Shown here one piece after another: positions 24,652 to 32,578 of a stretch of 45,877 nt of DNA; positions within the stretch are counted from its first letter, which is position 1, and each line of letters begins with the position of its first letter. Under the pieces are notes generated by a model that was not told the DNA's origin, made no database searches, and saw nothing but the letters and a program-made list of their open reading frames with translations. This DNA is from Mycobacterium asiaticum (lineage in GTDB: Bacteria; Actinomycetota; Actinomycetes; Mycobacteriales; Mycobacteriaceae). Location: NCBI RefSeq assembly GCF_001673365.1, contig NZ_LZLS01000045.1:1-45877 (forward strand), in the 5' to 3' direction. Position numbers and translations under genes: made by a program.

Positions 24652-26580
24652 TTGGCACCGACGCCGTTCAAGCCGTCCACCAACTGGTCCCATGCGTTCG
24701 TGGATTCGCTGCAATGGCTCGCTACAGCGTGGCTCATCAGCGCATTCAGTTTGCTGTTGGTGCTGGTTCTGATCCGGTTCTTCACACCGTGGGGTCGTCA
24801 GTTCTGGCGGATATCCCGCGGCTACTTCGTCGGTCGCGACAGCGTCCGGGTGTGGCTGATGCTGGGCGTGCTGCTGCTGTCGGTACTGATGTCGGTGCGG
24901 CTGGACGTGCTGTTCAGCTATCAGGGCAACGACCTGTACACCGGCGTCCAGAAGGCGGTTCAAGGCATGGCCGCGGGCAACGCTTTCGTGAAACAGTCTG
25001 GCGTGCGCGGGTTTTGGACGTCGTTAGCCATATTTGCGTTGCTGGCGATGATCTGGATCATCCGATACCTGGTCGACATCTATCTGCTGCAACGATTCGT
25101 CATTTCCTGGCGGGTGTGGCTGACCGGCCACCTCACCGACGACTGGCTGGATGGCCGGGCCTACTACCGAGACCTGTTCATCGACAACACAATTGACAAC
25201 CCGGACCAGCGTATTCAGCAGGACATCGACATCTTCACCGCCAACAACACCTCGGGTACTCCGAACAGTCCGGCCAACGGAACCAGACAAACGTTGCTGT
25301 TCGGTGCCGTGAATGCGGTCGCCTCGGTGGCCTCGTTTGCGGCGATCCTGTGGAACCTGTCCGGCGGGCTCAACGTCTTCGGGGCTGAAATACCGCGTGC
25401 GATGTTCTGGACCGTTCTGGTCTACGTGCTGCTCACCACGGTGGTCGCGGTCTGGCTCGGTCGTCCGCTGATCACGCTCAGCTTCAACAACGAAAAGCTC
25501 AACGCCGCCTTTCGGTATGCCCTGGTCCGGCTGCGAGACGCGGCGGAGGCGGTGGGTTTCTACCGTGGTGAGCGTGTCGAACGGGCGCAACTGTGGCGCC
25601 GCTTTACGCCGATCATCGACAACTACCGCAACTTTGTTCGCCGCTCGATCATCTTCAACGGATGGAATTGGTTGATGACCCAGGTGATCGTTCCGCTGCC
25701 GTGGTTGATCCAAGCACCGCGACTGTTCCAGGGGCAGATTGATTTCGGTGACGTCGGGCAGACGGCGACGGCGTTCGGCAATATCTCTGATTCACTGTCC
25801 TTCTTCCGCAATCAGTACGACGCGTTTGCGTCGTATCGGGCAGCCGTCATCCGATTGCACGGCTTGGTCGATGCCAACGATCGGGGTCGTGCGTTGCCGG
25901 CAGTGCTCACACTGCCGAGTGCGGACGGGGCGGTGGAGCTCTCGAACGTCGAGGTCCGAAAGCCGGACGGGGACAGCTTGATCGACCCGCTGGATATCCG
26001 GCTGGAACCCGGCTACTCCCTGGTGATCACCGGGCAGTCGGGCTCAGGCAAGACGACGTTGTTGCGTAGCTTGGCCGAATTGTGGCCGTACGCTTCGGGT
26101 TCCTGGCATTGCCCCGGCGGCAAGAACGAGACCATGTTCCTCTCGCAATTGCCGTATGTGCCATTGGGCAGTTTGCCCGCCGTAGTGTGCTATCCGAACG
26201 CGGCGGGCGATGTCGCGGACACCGAGCTGCACGAGGTGTTGCGCAAGGTCGCCCTCGCGCCGCTGATCCCCAGGCTGGACGAAGAGCAGGACTGGGCGAA
26301 GGTGCTTTCCCCGGGCGAGCAACAGCGCGTTGCGTTCGCGCGAATTCTGCTCACCAAGCCGAAGTCGGTCTTTTTGGACGAGGCCACCTCGGCGCTCGAC
26401 CCGGGTCTGGAGTACGCGCTGTATCAATTGGTGCGCGACGAACTGCCGGACTGCATCGTGGTCAGCGTCAGCCACCACCCGGCGGTCGAGCAGCACCACG
26501 ACCGACAACTCGAACTGCTCGGTGGCGGGGAATGGCGGCTCGGCCCGATTGACAAGGAATTTGTCGCGTCAGACAGCTAA
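24652..26580 (+). CDS. bacA: ABC transporter, SbmA/BacA-like domain fused to ATPase
   Basis: A 642-residue half-transporter matching Rv1819c. The SbmA/BacA-like membrane domain (about 20-330, including [21 protein letters not shown]) is fused to a nucleotide-binding domain. Walker A is GQSGSGKTT (461-469), the signature is LSPGEQQ (552-558), Walker B is [10 protein letters not shown] (D576, E577), and the H-loop is SVSHHP. The M. tuberculosis protein imports hydrophilic solutes, including vitamin B12 and bleomycin. The start is taken as TTG 24652 because it follows AGGAG at good spacing and matches the homologue's N-terminus. Upstream in-frame starts would lie inside ilvG. Its stop codon falls inside a duplicated 47-bp sequence. 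Confidence 0.9.
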   Translation: MAPTPFKPSTNWSHAFVDSLQWLATAWLISAFSLLLVLVLIRFFTPWGRQFWRISRGYFVGRDSVRVWLMLGVLLLSVLMSVRLDVLFSYQGNDLYTGVQKAVQGMAAGNAFVKQSGVRGFWTSLAIFALLAMIWIIRYLVDIYLLQRFVISWRVWLTGHLTDDWLDGRAYYRDLFIDNTIDNPDQRIQQDIDIFTANNTSGTPNSPANGTRQTLLFGAVNAVASVASFAAILWNLSGGLNVFGAEIPRAMFWTVLVYVLLTTVVAVWLGRPLITLSFNNEKLNAAFRYALVRLRDAAEAVGFYRGERVERAQLWRRFTPIIDNYRNFVRRSIIFNGWNWLMTQVIVPLPWLIQAPRLFQGQIDFGDVGQTATAFGNISDSLSFFRNQYDAFASYRAAVIRLHGLVDANDRGRALPAVLTLPSADGAVELSNVEVRKPDGDSLIDPLDIRLEPGYSLVITGQSGSGKTTLLRSLAELWPYASGSWHCPGGKNETMFLSQLPYVPLGSLPAVVCYPNAAGDVADTELHEVLRKVALAPLIPRLDEEQDWAKVLSPGEQQRVAFARILLTKPKSVFLDEATSALDPGLEYALYQLVRDELPDCIVVSVSHHPAVEQHHDRQLELLGGGEWRLGPIDKEFVASDS

Positions 26581-26623
26581 CGCACCTGCGCGCCCGCGGC
26601 ACCCGCCGCGTGCGCTCCGGCGC
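26577..26623. repeat. 47-bp direct repeat, copy 1
   Basis: Identical over all 47 bp to 26630-26676. This copy begins with the bacA stop codon (TAA, 26578-26580) and fills the gap to the convergent flavoprotein gene. It contains a strong hairpin at 26590-26615. Confidence 0.95.
26590..26615. terminator. GC-rich hairpin after bacA, candidate terminator
   Basis: The stem CGCGGC-ACCC-GCCGCG (26595-26610) is extended after one mismatch by GCGC/GCGC arms, to 26590-26615. It starts 10 bp past the bacA stop between convergent genes. No U-run follows, which is normal for mycobacterial terminators. Termination is inferred. Confidence 0.5.
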
Positions 26624-26629
26624 TGTGCT

Positions 26630-26676
26630 CTAACGCACCTGCGCGCCCGCGGCACCCGCCGCGTGCGCTCCGGCGC
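26630..26676. repeat. 47-bp direct repeat, copy 2
   Basis: This is the second copy, 53 bp from the first. It encodes the last residues and the stop codon of the minus-strand flavoprotein gene, and the same hairpin lies inside that coding region at 26643-26668. Confidence 0.95.
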
Positions 26677-28129
26677 GGCGCCCGAAGAATGACCCCTCCC
26701 CCAACTGCGTCCCGCTGGCATACCCTTTGCCGTCCTGCGCGAGGTTGGACGCACAAGCTCCCGCGGCGTAGAGGCCGGGTATCACCGAGCCGTCTTCACG
26801 CAGCACTTCGCCGTCCACCGACACGGCCAGACCGCCGATGGTGAAGCCCGAATACATCGCCCGCCCAAGAGACAGGTCGAATACCGCCCAGGGGCCTTTG
26901 GTCTGCGGCGCAACGTATTCCGGCTGCTTGTGAAAGTCCGGGTCCTCCCCCGTGGCGGCGAACTCGTTGTACCGCTGAAGTGTGGCCGCGACGTTCCCCG
27001 CCGGGATATCCAAGGCGCTCTCCAGTTCCTCGATCGTCTCGTAGCCATCGAGGAATTTGATCAGCGGCATCTCGGGCATCTGCATGTGTTCTTCGTCGAC
27101 GATCAAGTAGGCCGTTTGCTCGGGTTGTTCGAGCACGAAAGCCGAAGTGCGCGAGTGATAGGAGTCCTCGGCGACAAACCGCTTGCCCTCGTTGTTGACG
27201 ATCACACCGGTGAGCAGGATTTCCGGCGGGTATGCGGCCGCGGTGATGAACAACTCGTCCATGTTCTTGGTGGCCCCGCCGGCCGAAACACCCAGCCGGA
27301 TACCCAGTCCGTCGTCGTTCGGATTGCCCAGGATGTAGGGCGCAACCAAGCCGTGGTGTTTGGTGCGCCGCGGTTGGCCCAGCGCGGGGGTGTGCTCGGC
27401 AACCATGTCCGGGTTCATCGCAAAGCCGCCGGCGGCGATGATCACCGTCTTCGCTTTGATCGCACCGACCTCGGTGAAGTGTTTCCAGGCGACACCGACC
27501 ACCGCTCCGTCGTCCTCCACAATCAGGCTCGTCGCGCCCGTCTCATAGCGGATTTGCACTCCCAGCGCGTCGGCACGCTTGACCAACAGGTCGATAACCA
27601 TTGCCGCGCCGCCCAATTCGCCGGGTACCGGCACCGAGTGACCGCGCGGCGAGGGCACCGCCTGCTCACAGAACGGCCACACCTTCTCGTTGCCGGTATA
27701 ACTGAGCCCCTCGGTGCCCGGCGGTACCACCACTTTGCCGGGGTAGTAGCTGCGCTCGAATTCAAAGCCCAGTGCCTCAAGCCAATTGAAGTGTTCGACG
27801 CTGTCGTCGCAGTAGGCGCGGATCTTGTCCAGTTCCGGCTCGCGGGACACCGCGACCAGGTACTTATACATTTCCTCGGGTGAGTCGGGATGGCCCGTCG
27901 CCACCTGGACCGCGGTCCCGCCGCCGAGATAGAAGTGCCCACCGGCCATCGAGGTGGTGCCGCCCGCGGCGGCGGCCCGCTCGAGCACCAGCACTCGCGC
28001 GCCCGCGTCGGCGGCGGTGACGGCGGCGCATCCGCCGCCGATCCCGAATCCGATGACCAGGACGTCGACTTCATCCGACCAGGATTGGACCGTCGCCGCG
28101 TCGAGGGTGGCGGGAATATCGGTGCTCAC
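26630..28129 (-). CDS. FAD-binding dehydrogenase (flavoprotein), Rv1817-like
   Basis: A 499-residue member of the FAD-binding 2/fumarate reductase-like family, similar to Rv1817. The N-terminal dinucleotide site is VIGFGIGGGCAA (25-36), with E50 at the end of beta-2. The C-terminal FAD contact region shows GLYAAGACASNLAQDGKGY. Relatives include 3-ketosteroid delta-1-dehydrogenases and fumarate reductases; the substrate cannot be told from sequence alone. The GTG start overlaps the stop of the upstream VOC-domain gene by 4 bp. Its last 47 bp are duplicated immediately downstream, and the PE_PGRS33 gene that lies between this gene and bacA in M. tuberculosis is absent. Confidence 0.86.
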   Translation of the reverse strand: MSTDIPATLDAATVQSWSDEVDVLVIGFGIGGGCAAVTAADAGARVLVLERAAAAGGTTSMAGGHFYLGGGTAVQVATGHPDSPEEMYKYLVAVSREPELDKIRAYCDDSVEHFNWLEALGFEFERSYYPGKVVVPPGTEGLSYTGNEKVWPFCEQAVPSPRGHSVPVPGELGGAAMVIDLLVKRADALGVQIRYETGATSLIVEDDGAVVGVAWKHFTEVGAIKAKTVIIAAGGFAMNPDMVAEHTPALGQPRRTKHHGLVAPYILGNPNDDGLGIRLGVSAGGATKNMDELFITAAAYPPEILLTGVIVNNEGKRFVAEDSYHSRTSAFVLEQPEQTAYLIVDEEHMQMPEMPLIKFLDGYETIEELESALDIPAGNVAATLQRYNEFAATGEDPDFHKQPEYVAPQTKGPWAVFDLSLGRAMYSGFTIGGLAVSVDGEVLREDGSVIPGLYAAGACASNLAQDGKGYASGTQLGEGSFFGRRAGAHAAGAAGAQVR

Positions 28130-28626
28130 CGTTGCTCCTGTTTGATGTAGTCGTAGAACGCTTTGATCTCGGGCGAGAGGTACGCAATTTCGATGTAAGG
28201 CACACCTGCTTGGGGTGCTGAGACGTAGGCGAAATGGATACCGCCGGGCATCACGCCCCGTTGCACCACTTCGGCGCCTTGGCTGGCGGCATCGGCGAGT
28301 GCGGCGTCGAATCGCTCTGGGCTTTCGGCGTCCATGCAGATGTGGTGCAAACCCGGGCCATGGTCGCGCAGAAATTCACTATAGATGTTCTCCCCGCGGA
28401 CCGGTTCGATCAATTCCAGTTGCATATCGCCGAGATAGCTCAGCGAGATGTTGGCGACGAAATCGGCGGGCACGCCCCGGTATGTGCAGCTGTCTGGCGC
28501 GAAGTGCACTTCGGGTATCCGCACCCATTTCTTGGCACCTAACAGGCCGGTGAGGGCCGATTCGGTGGCCTCTAGGTCGGCGGTCACCCAGGCGATCTGA
28601 GTTGGTGATTGAACGAGCAGGTTCAT
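28126..28626 (-). CDS. VOC-superfamily (glyoxalase-like) protein
   Basis: A 166-residue single protein of the vicinal oxygen chelate superfamily. Two beta-alpha-beta-beta-beta modules are visible (about 7-75 and 90-160). Candidate metal ligands are in QLELIEP (69-75) and GLHHICMDA (92-100). The closest patterns are methylmalonyl-CoA epimerase- and glyoxalase-like. It is translationally coupled (4-bp overlap) to the flavoprotein downstream, so they probably act in one pathway, perhaps on an acyl-CoA or steroid intermediate; this is inference. I recall no counterpart at this position in M. tuberculosis. The ATG at 28626 has only a weak ribosome-binding site. Confidence 0.8.
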   Translation of the reverse strand: MNLLVQSPTQIAWVTADLEATESALTGLLGAKKWVRIPEVHFAPDSCTYRGVPADFVANISLSYLGDMQLELIEPVRGENIYSEFLRDHGPGLHHICMDAESPERFDAALADAASQGAEVVQRGVMPGGIHFAYVSAPQAGVPYIEIAYLSPEIKAFYDYIKQEQR

Positions 28627-28703
28627 TGTCTCGCAGAATAACCCCAACCTTTGCCGCGCTCGCGACCGGTTCATCCGGGACGACCGGGTGAACACGTTCT
28701 AAT

Positions 28704-29390
28704 TCAGTGCAGGGCCAGTGTGGTGACCAGCATCCTGATTTGGGTGTCGAACACGCTGCGCGGGTCGGTCAGCGTGTCGGATCCGTACTGCCCGAAGACC
28801 TCGAGGCTGATCGCGCCCACTACGCCAGCCCAGAGCAAAAAGCACTTGGCCAGCACCCGGTCATCGCCGGGAAAGCCGTATTCGTGGCGCAGCCGGCCGA
28901 AGTCGGACGACGTCGGTTGCGTTGCGGAGTCATTCGTCAAAACGATGTCCCCAGTGGTGATCCCGACCGAGATGGCATCGAGGAATGCCGCGATCACGCG
29001 GGTTCCGGCGGCGACCGTGCGTTCCGCCGGAGCGTGGTAGCCGGGCACCGGACTGCCGTACAGCAGTGCCCAGCGGGCGGGATGTGCGACGGCCCAGTCG
29101 CGCATCGCGTGGGCCATCGCGATGACGTCGTCGCCCCACCAGTCAGCGATCCCGTCTTGACGAACGCGGTCCACCCGGTCCGCAACGTCGGAATAGGCGT
29201 CGACGAGCAACAATGTCAACAACTCGTCACGGCTGGCGACGTATCGATACACCGCCGACGACACCATGCCCAGTTCCCGCGCGATTGCGCGAAGCGACAA
29301 AGCCGCGGCGCCGTGGTCGGCCAGATGGCGGCGGCCGAGGTCGATGATTTTTGCTTCGATCTGCTCCCGGGACTCCCGACGTTTGCCCAC
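28704..29390 (-). CDS. TetR-family transcriptional regulator, Rv1816-like
   Basis: A 228-residue regulator matching Rv1816. The helix-turn-helix is at about 33-52 (LRAIARELGMVSSAVYRY), followed by a C-terminal ligand domain with WALLYGSPVPGYHAP and CFLLWAGVVGAISLEVFGQYG. The GTG at 29390 (VGKRRESREQ) matches the homologue. It has no clear ribosome-binding site, so it may be leaderless. It is divergent from the deazaflavin reductase gene 114 bp away, and two related dyads lie between them, which suggests that it represses both itself and the reductase. Confidence 0.87.
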   Translation of the reverse strand: MGKRRESREQIEAKIIDLGRRHLADHGAAALSLRAIARELGMVSSAVYRYVASRDELLTLLLVDAYSDVADRVDRVRQDGIADWWGDDVIAMAHAMRDWAVAHPARWALLYGSPVPGYHAPAERTVAAGTRVIAAFLDAISVGITTGDIVLTNDSATQPTSSDFGRLRHEYGFPGDDRVLAKCFLLWAGVVGAISLEVFGQYGSDTLTDPRSVFDTQIRMLVTTLALH

Positions 29391-29411
29391 GTCGGTAAGT
29401 GTGACACAAGC

Positions 29412-29426
29412 GAGATCAGTGCTCTT
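29412..29426. promoter_or_regulatory. candidate TetR operator, copy 1 (imperfect dyad)
   Basis: GAGATCAGTGCTCTT matches the perfect dyad at 29464-29478 at 12 of 15 positions. It is 22 bp upstream of the TetR gene start, and its centre is 52 bp (about five helical turns) from the centre of copy 2. Confidence 0.45.
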
Positions 29427-29463
29427 GCTTTTCGGATGGTGCTGTGTCACGCTAAACGCATCG

Positions 29464-29478
29464 GAGAGCACTGCTCTC
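29464..29478. promoter_or_regulatory. candidate TetR operator, copy 2 (perfect dyad)
   Basis: GAGAGCA-C-TGCTCTC is a perfect 15-bp palindrome, 27 bp upstream of the deazaflavin reductase start. Length, symmetry and position between divergent genes fit a TetR operator. Confidence 0.55.
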
Positions 29479-29504
29479 GAAACGAAAGCCGCGGGAGTGC
29501 AGTC

Positions 29505-29945
29505 ATGGCCACGCAATATCAGCAACCGAAGCGCGTCGAGCAGGCCGCCAACGCGCTTATCCGGTGGCTCGCCGAACTGGGGATCAGCATCGCCGGCACC
29601 CGGGCGATGCGGGTGCGGGGCCGTAAGACGGGAACGCCGCGCAGCGTGGTGATCAATCTGTTGACGCTGGACGGGGTCGACTACGTCGTTTCCCCGCGCG
29701 GCAATACGCAATGGGCACGCAACGTCAGAGCGGCGGGCGTGGTGGAAATCGGGTCACGGTGGCGGCGCGAACGCGCCACGGTCAGCGAGGTTGCCGACGA
29801 CGCAAAGCCGGAAATACTTCGGCACTACCTGGGCAGATGGTACTGGCAGGTCAAGACCTATGTGGGCGGGCTGACGCCGACATCTGGCGACGAGGAACTG
29901 CTCGCGGCCGCGCCGACCATCCCCGTTTTCGCGTTAGCGACTTAG
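29505..29945 (+). CDS. deazaflavin (F420)-dependent reductase family protein
   Basis: A 146-residue single-domain protein of the Ddn/F420H2-dependent quinone reductase family (split beta-barrel). Family marks are RVRGRKTGTPRSVVINLLTL (37-56) and YVVSPRGNTQWARNVRAAG (60-78), which contact F420. Members reduce quinones, nitroimidazoles or other low-potential substrates; the substrate here is unknown. The ATG at 29505 follows GGGAG. It is divergent from the TetR gene with dyads between and is probably its target. I recall no such gene at this position in M. tuberculosis. The stop is 4 bp from the convergent protease gene. Confidence 0.82.
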   Translation: MATQYQQPKRVEQAANALIRWLAELGISIAGTRAMRVRGRKTGTPRSVVINLLTLDGVDYVVSPRGNTQWARNVRAAGVVEIGSRWRRERATVSEVADDAKPEILRHYLGRWYWQVKTYVGGLTPTSGDEELLAAAPTIPVFALAT

Positions 29946-29949
29946 CGAT

Positions 29950-30609
29950 CTATGGATTGAAGCCGGTGTCCTCGCGGACCTGCTGGGAAACGGCTTGCCA
30001 GGAGACCGCGGCCGGCAAGGTTCCCCACACGCTGTTGAAGATGCCGACAATCTGGCCCGGCCCGCCGCCAGCGAGGTAGATCGGTCCGCCCGAGTCGCCC
30101 TGGCCAGTCTGGACGCCGTTGGTCATGGTGAACCACCCGTTGTTCACGCTTTCCACATTGCCGCAGGTCTCACCGGTAACGATGCCGAAATGGCAGACCG
30201 CCTGGCCGGGAGACACCACGCCGGGACCGGATCGCAATTGCCGCCCACTGGGCAGGACGTTGCTCACGGTGATGTTGTCGGCCAGTGCGATCGCCTCGTA
30301 GTCGGCGATCATCTGGTCCGTGGCGACGGTCGACCCGGTCGGGGTGTTGTCACGGAAGGTCGTCATGTGGCCGATGACGTTGCCGGCTTGGTCGGTGACT
30401 GCACCCCCGCCGCGGCAGTGCCCTGCGGTGTAGGCCATGTGCAGATTGATGTCGACGAATCCGAGCGTGCAGACGCGGTTGTCCTGGTGGATTTCCATGC
30501 CCGGAAACACCACCGCCGGTTCCGCGCTGGCAGTTGCCGGGGCGAGACCCGACGCGAACCCCAAGATCATCGACGCGGCTACTGCACGCAACACCGTGCG
30601 ACCCACCAT
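29950..30609 (-). CDS. secreted trypsin-like serine protease, Rv1815-like
   Basis: A 219-residue exported protein. The signal peptide covers about 1-29 (basic start, hydrophobic core, ATASA-E cleavage). The chymotrypsin-type triad is intact: H64 in TAGHC, D103 in ADYEAIAL, and S173 in GQGDSGGP. C47/C65 and C139/C149 probably form two disulfides. The 219-residue length is close to Rv1815. The physiological substrate is unknown. The ATG at 30609 follows GGAGGGG. A GGTTA/TAACC inverted repeat lies about 50 bp upstream. Confidence 0.88.
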   Translation of the reverse strand: MVGRTVLRAVAASMILGFASGLAPATASAEPAVVFPGMEIHQDNRVCTLGFVDINLHMAYTAGHCRGGGAVTDQAGNVIGHMTTFRDNTPTGSTVATDQMIADYEAIALADNITVSNVLPSGRQLRSGPGVVSPGQAVCHFGIVTGETCGNVESVNNGWFTMTNGVQTGQGDSGGPIYLAGGGPGQIVGIFNSVWGTLPAAVSWQAVSQQVREDTGFNP

Positions 30610-30657
30610 CGCAAATCCCCTCCGTCTGGGTCGACACGGCGTCGGCCCTCATCTAGA

Positions 30658-30675
30658 GGTTACGGATTGATAACC
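30658..30675. promoter_or_regulatory. inverted repeat upstream of the serine protease gene
   Basis: GGTTA (30658-30662) and TAACC (30671-30675) are separated by 8 bp and lie about 50 bp upstream of the protease start. The short arms make this a weak operator or promoter candidate only. Confidence 0.25.
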
Positions 30676-30708
30676 CCTATGAGGTTTTCGCGGTTGGTGG
30701 TCGCTGCG

Positions 30709-31665
30709 TTACCGAGACGTGATCAGCGGGGCGGCGGTCGCCTTTTGCTCGACTTTGCGTGGTGTCCATCCCGGCGGACCGAAGACGTAGCCCAGCCGGT
30801 CACGGAACCGCGTCGCCGAACGCCAGTCGCGGGCGATCGCCGCGTACTCGTGGGTCTGCAGCTTCCAGATGTTGAACGTGTCCACCTGCTTAGTCAACCC
30901 ATAGTGCGGCCGGAACAACTCTTTCTGGAAGCTGCCGAACATGCGGTCGAAGATGATGAAGATGCCACCGTAGTTCTTATCCAGATACTGCTGGTCCATG
31001 CCGTGGTGCACCCGGTGGTGCGAGGGTGTGTTGAAGATGAACTCGAACCATCGCGGCATCTTGTCGATGCGCTCGGTGTGCACCCAGAACTGGTAGATCA
31101 GGTTCAACGACCAGCTGAAGAAGATCAGCCATGGCGGCACCCCCAGAAACGGCAGCGGCAGCCACATCAGGATTTCGCCGCTGTTGTTCCACTTCTGGCG
31201 CAGCGCGGTGGCGAAGTTGAAGTATTGGCTTGAGTGATGTGCCTGGTGGGTAGCCCAGATGAGCCGCATGCGATGGGCAACGCGGTGATAGACGTAGTAG
31301 AGCAGGTCCACACCCACGATCGCGACGACCCACGTGTACCACTTGGTCGCAGGCAGGTGCCAGGGAGCGAGGTAGGCATAGATGGCGGCATATCCCAACA
31401 GGGCCAGAGTCTTCCAAAAGGCGGTGGTGGCTATCGAAATCAATCCCATCGAGATGCTCGCCATGGAATCGCGGGTGAGGTAGGCGCCGGATGACGGCCT
31501 ATCCTTCGGCGAATTTTCTGCAGCAGCCGCAGCGTCGAACTTCTCCAGCTTGCGCGCTGCCGTCCACTCCAGAGTCAACAGCAGGAGGAAGAAGGGGATG
31601 GCAAAGAACACCGGATCCCGCAGCTCCGCCGGCAACCCCGTAAAGAAATTTGCAACACCACTCAC
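30709..31665 (-). CDS. erg3: sterol desaturase/fatty acid hydroxylase family membrane enzyme
   Basis: A 318-residue di-iron membrane oxygenase similar to Rv1814. The histidine boxes are HRVAH (127-131), HQAHH (140-144) and HHRVHH (216-221), with hydrophobic segments near 15-30, 68-100 and 170-195. The family includes C-5 sterol desaturases, hence the historical name erg3, but mycobacteria do not make sterols, so hydroxylation or desaturation of another lipid is more likely. The start is uncertain. GTG 31665 fits the homologues; GTG 31698 would run into the divergent hydrolase gene. Neither has a clear ribosome-binding site. Confidence 0.82.
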   Translation of the reverse strand: MSGVANFFTGLPAELRDPVFFAIPFFLLLLTLEWTAARKLEKFDAAAAAENSPKDRPSSGAYLTRDSMASISMGLISIATTAFWKTLALLGYAAIYAYLAPWHLPATKWYTWVVAIVGVDLLYYVYHRVAHRMRLIWATHQAHHSSQYFNFATALRQKWNNSGEILMWLPLPFLGVPPWLIFFSWSLNLIYQFWVHTERIDKMPRWFEFIFNTPSHHRVHHGMDQQYLDKNYGGIFIIFDRMFGSFQKELFRPHYGLTKQVDTFNIWKLQTHEYAAIARDWRSATRFRDRLGYVFGPPGWTPRKVEQKATAAPLITSR

Positions 31666-31666
31666 A

Positions 31667-32578
31667 GTGCACAGACTACTGCCCAAGCCGCAAGTCACTC
31701 AGCGCCTACTGCGCGCATCCGGCGTCCGCAACCGGATGTTCCCGCCGGCCAAGTTGGCCAGCTGGGCGGCAAACCCGCGGCCGCCGTACTGCGGGTTGCC
31801 GTCGAAGTTGGTCCTCAAGAAGGTCGATGTCGTTCGCGACGATCTCAACGGTCGCCCCGTCTACCAGGTCAGCCCGCGACACGTCGATCCCCGCTCGCTG
31901 GACCGACACCTGATTTATCTACATGGCGGCGCCTACGTGCTGGATTTGCTGCCTCACTTTCATTGGCCGGCGATCGCGAAGCTGGCCACCATGCTCAACC
32001 GCACCATCACGGTGCCCATCTACCCGATCGCGCCCGAACACAACTACCGCCAGGTGTTCCCCTTCCTGTTGCAGCTATACCGCCGCACCCTGGCGACTCG
32101 GGACGCGAGTTCGGTTGCGTTCATGGGCGATTCGGCCGGGGGCGGGATGGCTTTCGCGCTGTGTCATGCGGTCCGTGACGCGGGTTTGCCGCAGCCGACC
32201 GATGCGCTGCTGCTGTCCCCGTGGATGCATCTCGGCCTGCCGGACCCAGACGTGCCGGCCGTGGCCAAGATCGACCCGTTCCTCAACCTCGACGACCTGC
32301 GTGCCGCGGGCATCCGCTATGCCGGTGGAGACCCGCTCGACACTCCCCTGCTCAGCCCGAGCGTAGGCCCGTTGACGGGACTGCCGAGGTTGACGATTTT
32401 CACCGGGACACATGATGTACTCAACCCCGATGCCCGCGCTTTCCGAAAGCGCGCCACGGCCGACGGGCTCGATATTGGCTGGTACGAACTCGACGGAGGG
32501 ATGCATACGTGGATGCTCCTTCCCGGGCACAAAGCCAAAGTGGCGATGGGTCAGATCCGCGAGGTGCTGGCGCGCTGA
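31667..32578 (+). CDS. alpha/beta hydrolase, HSL-type esterase family
   Basis: A protein of about 303 residues with all marks of the hormone-sensitive-lipase esterase family: oxyanion motif HGG (86-88), nucleophile S156 in GDSAGG, D250 in GTHDVLNP and H280 in GGMHTW. It probably hydrolyses short- to medium-chain esters. In M. tuberculosis this slot holds the unrelated Rv1813c. The start is unclear: GTG 31667 keeps the conserved N-terminal helix but practically abuts the divergent gene; ATG 31736 is an alternative. The TGA overlaps the candidate start of the next gene. Confidence 0.82.
   Translation: MHRLLPKPQVTQRLLRASGVRNRMFPPAKLASWAANPRPPYCGLPSKLVLKKVDVVRDDLNGRPVYQVSPRHVDPRSLDRHLIYLHGGAYVLDLLPHFHWPAIAKLATMLNRTITVPIYPIAPEHNYRQVFPFLLQLYRRTLATRDASSVAFMGDSAGGGMAFALCHAVRDAGLPQPTDALLLSPWMHLGLPDPDVPAVAKIDPFLNLDDLRAAGIRYAGGDPLDTPLLSPSVGPLTGLPRLTIFTGTHDVLNPDARAFRKRATADGLDIGWYELDGGMHTWMLLPGHKAKVAMGQIREVLAR

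Noticed and set aside
26577..26676. Direct repeat as an insertion-sequence end, att site or CRISPR-like unit
   Set aside because: Only two copies with 6 bp between them; one is coding. No transposase, integrase or tRNA is nearby, so a local tandem duplication explains it better.
28707..29504. Long upstream extension of the deazaflavin reductase frame
   Set aside because: It is antisense to the TetR gene; the ATG at 29505 has GGGAG and begins the recognisable domain.
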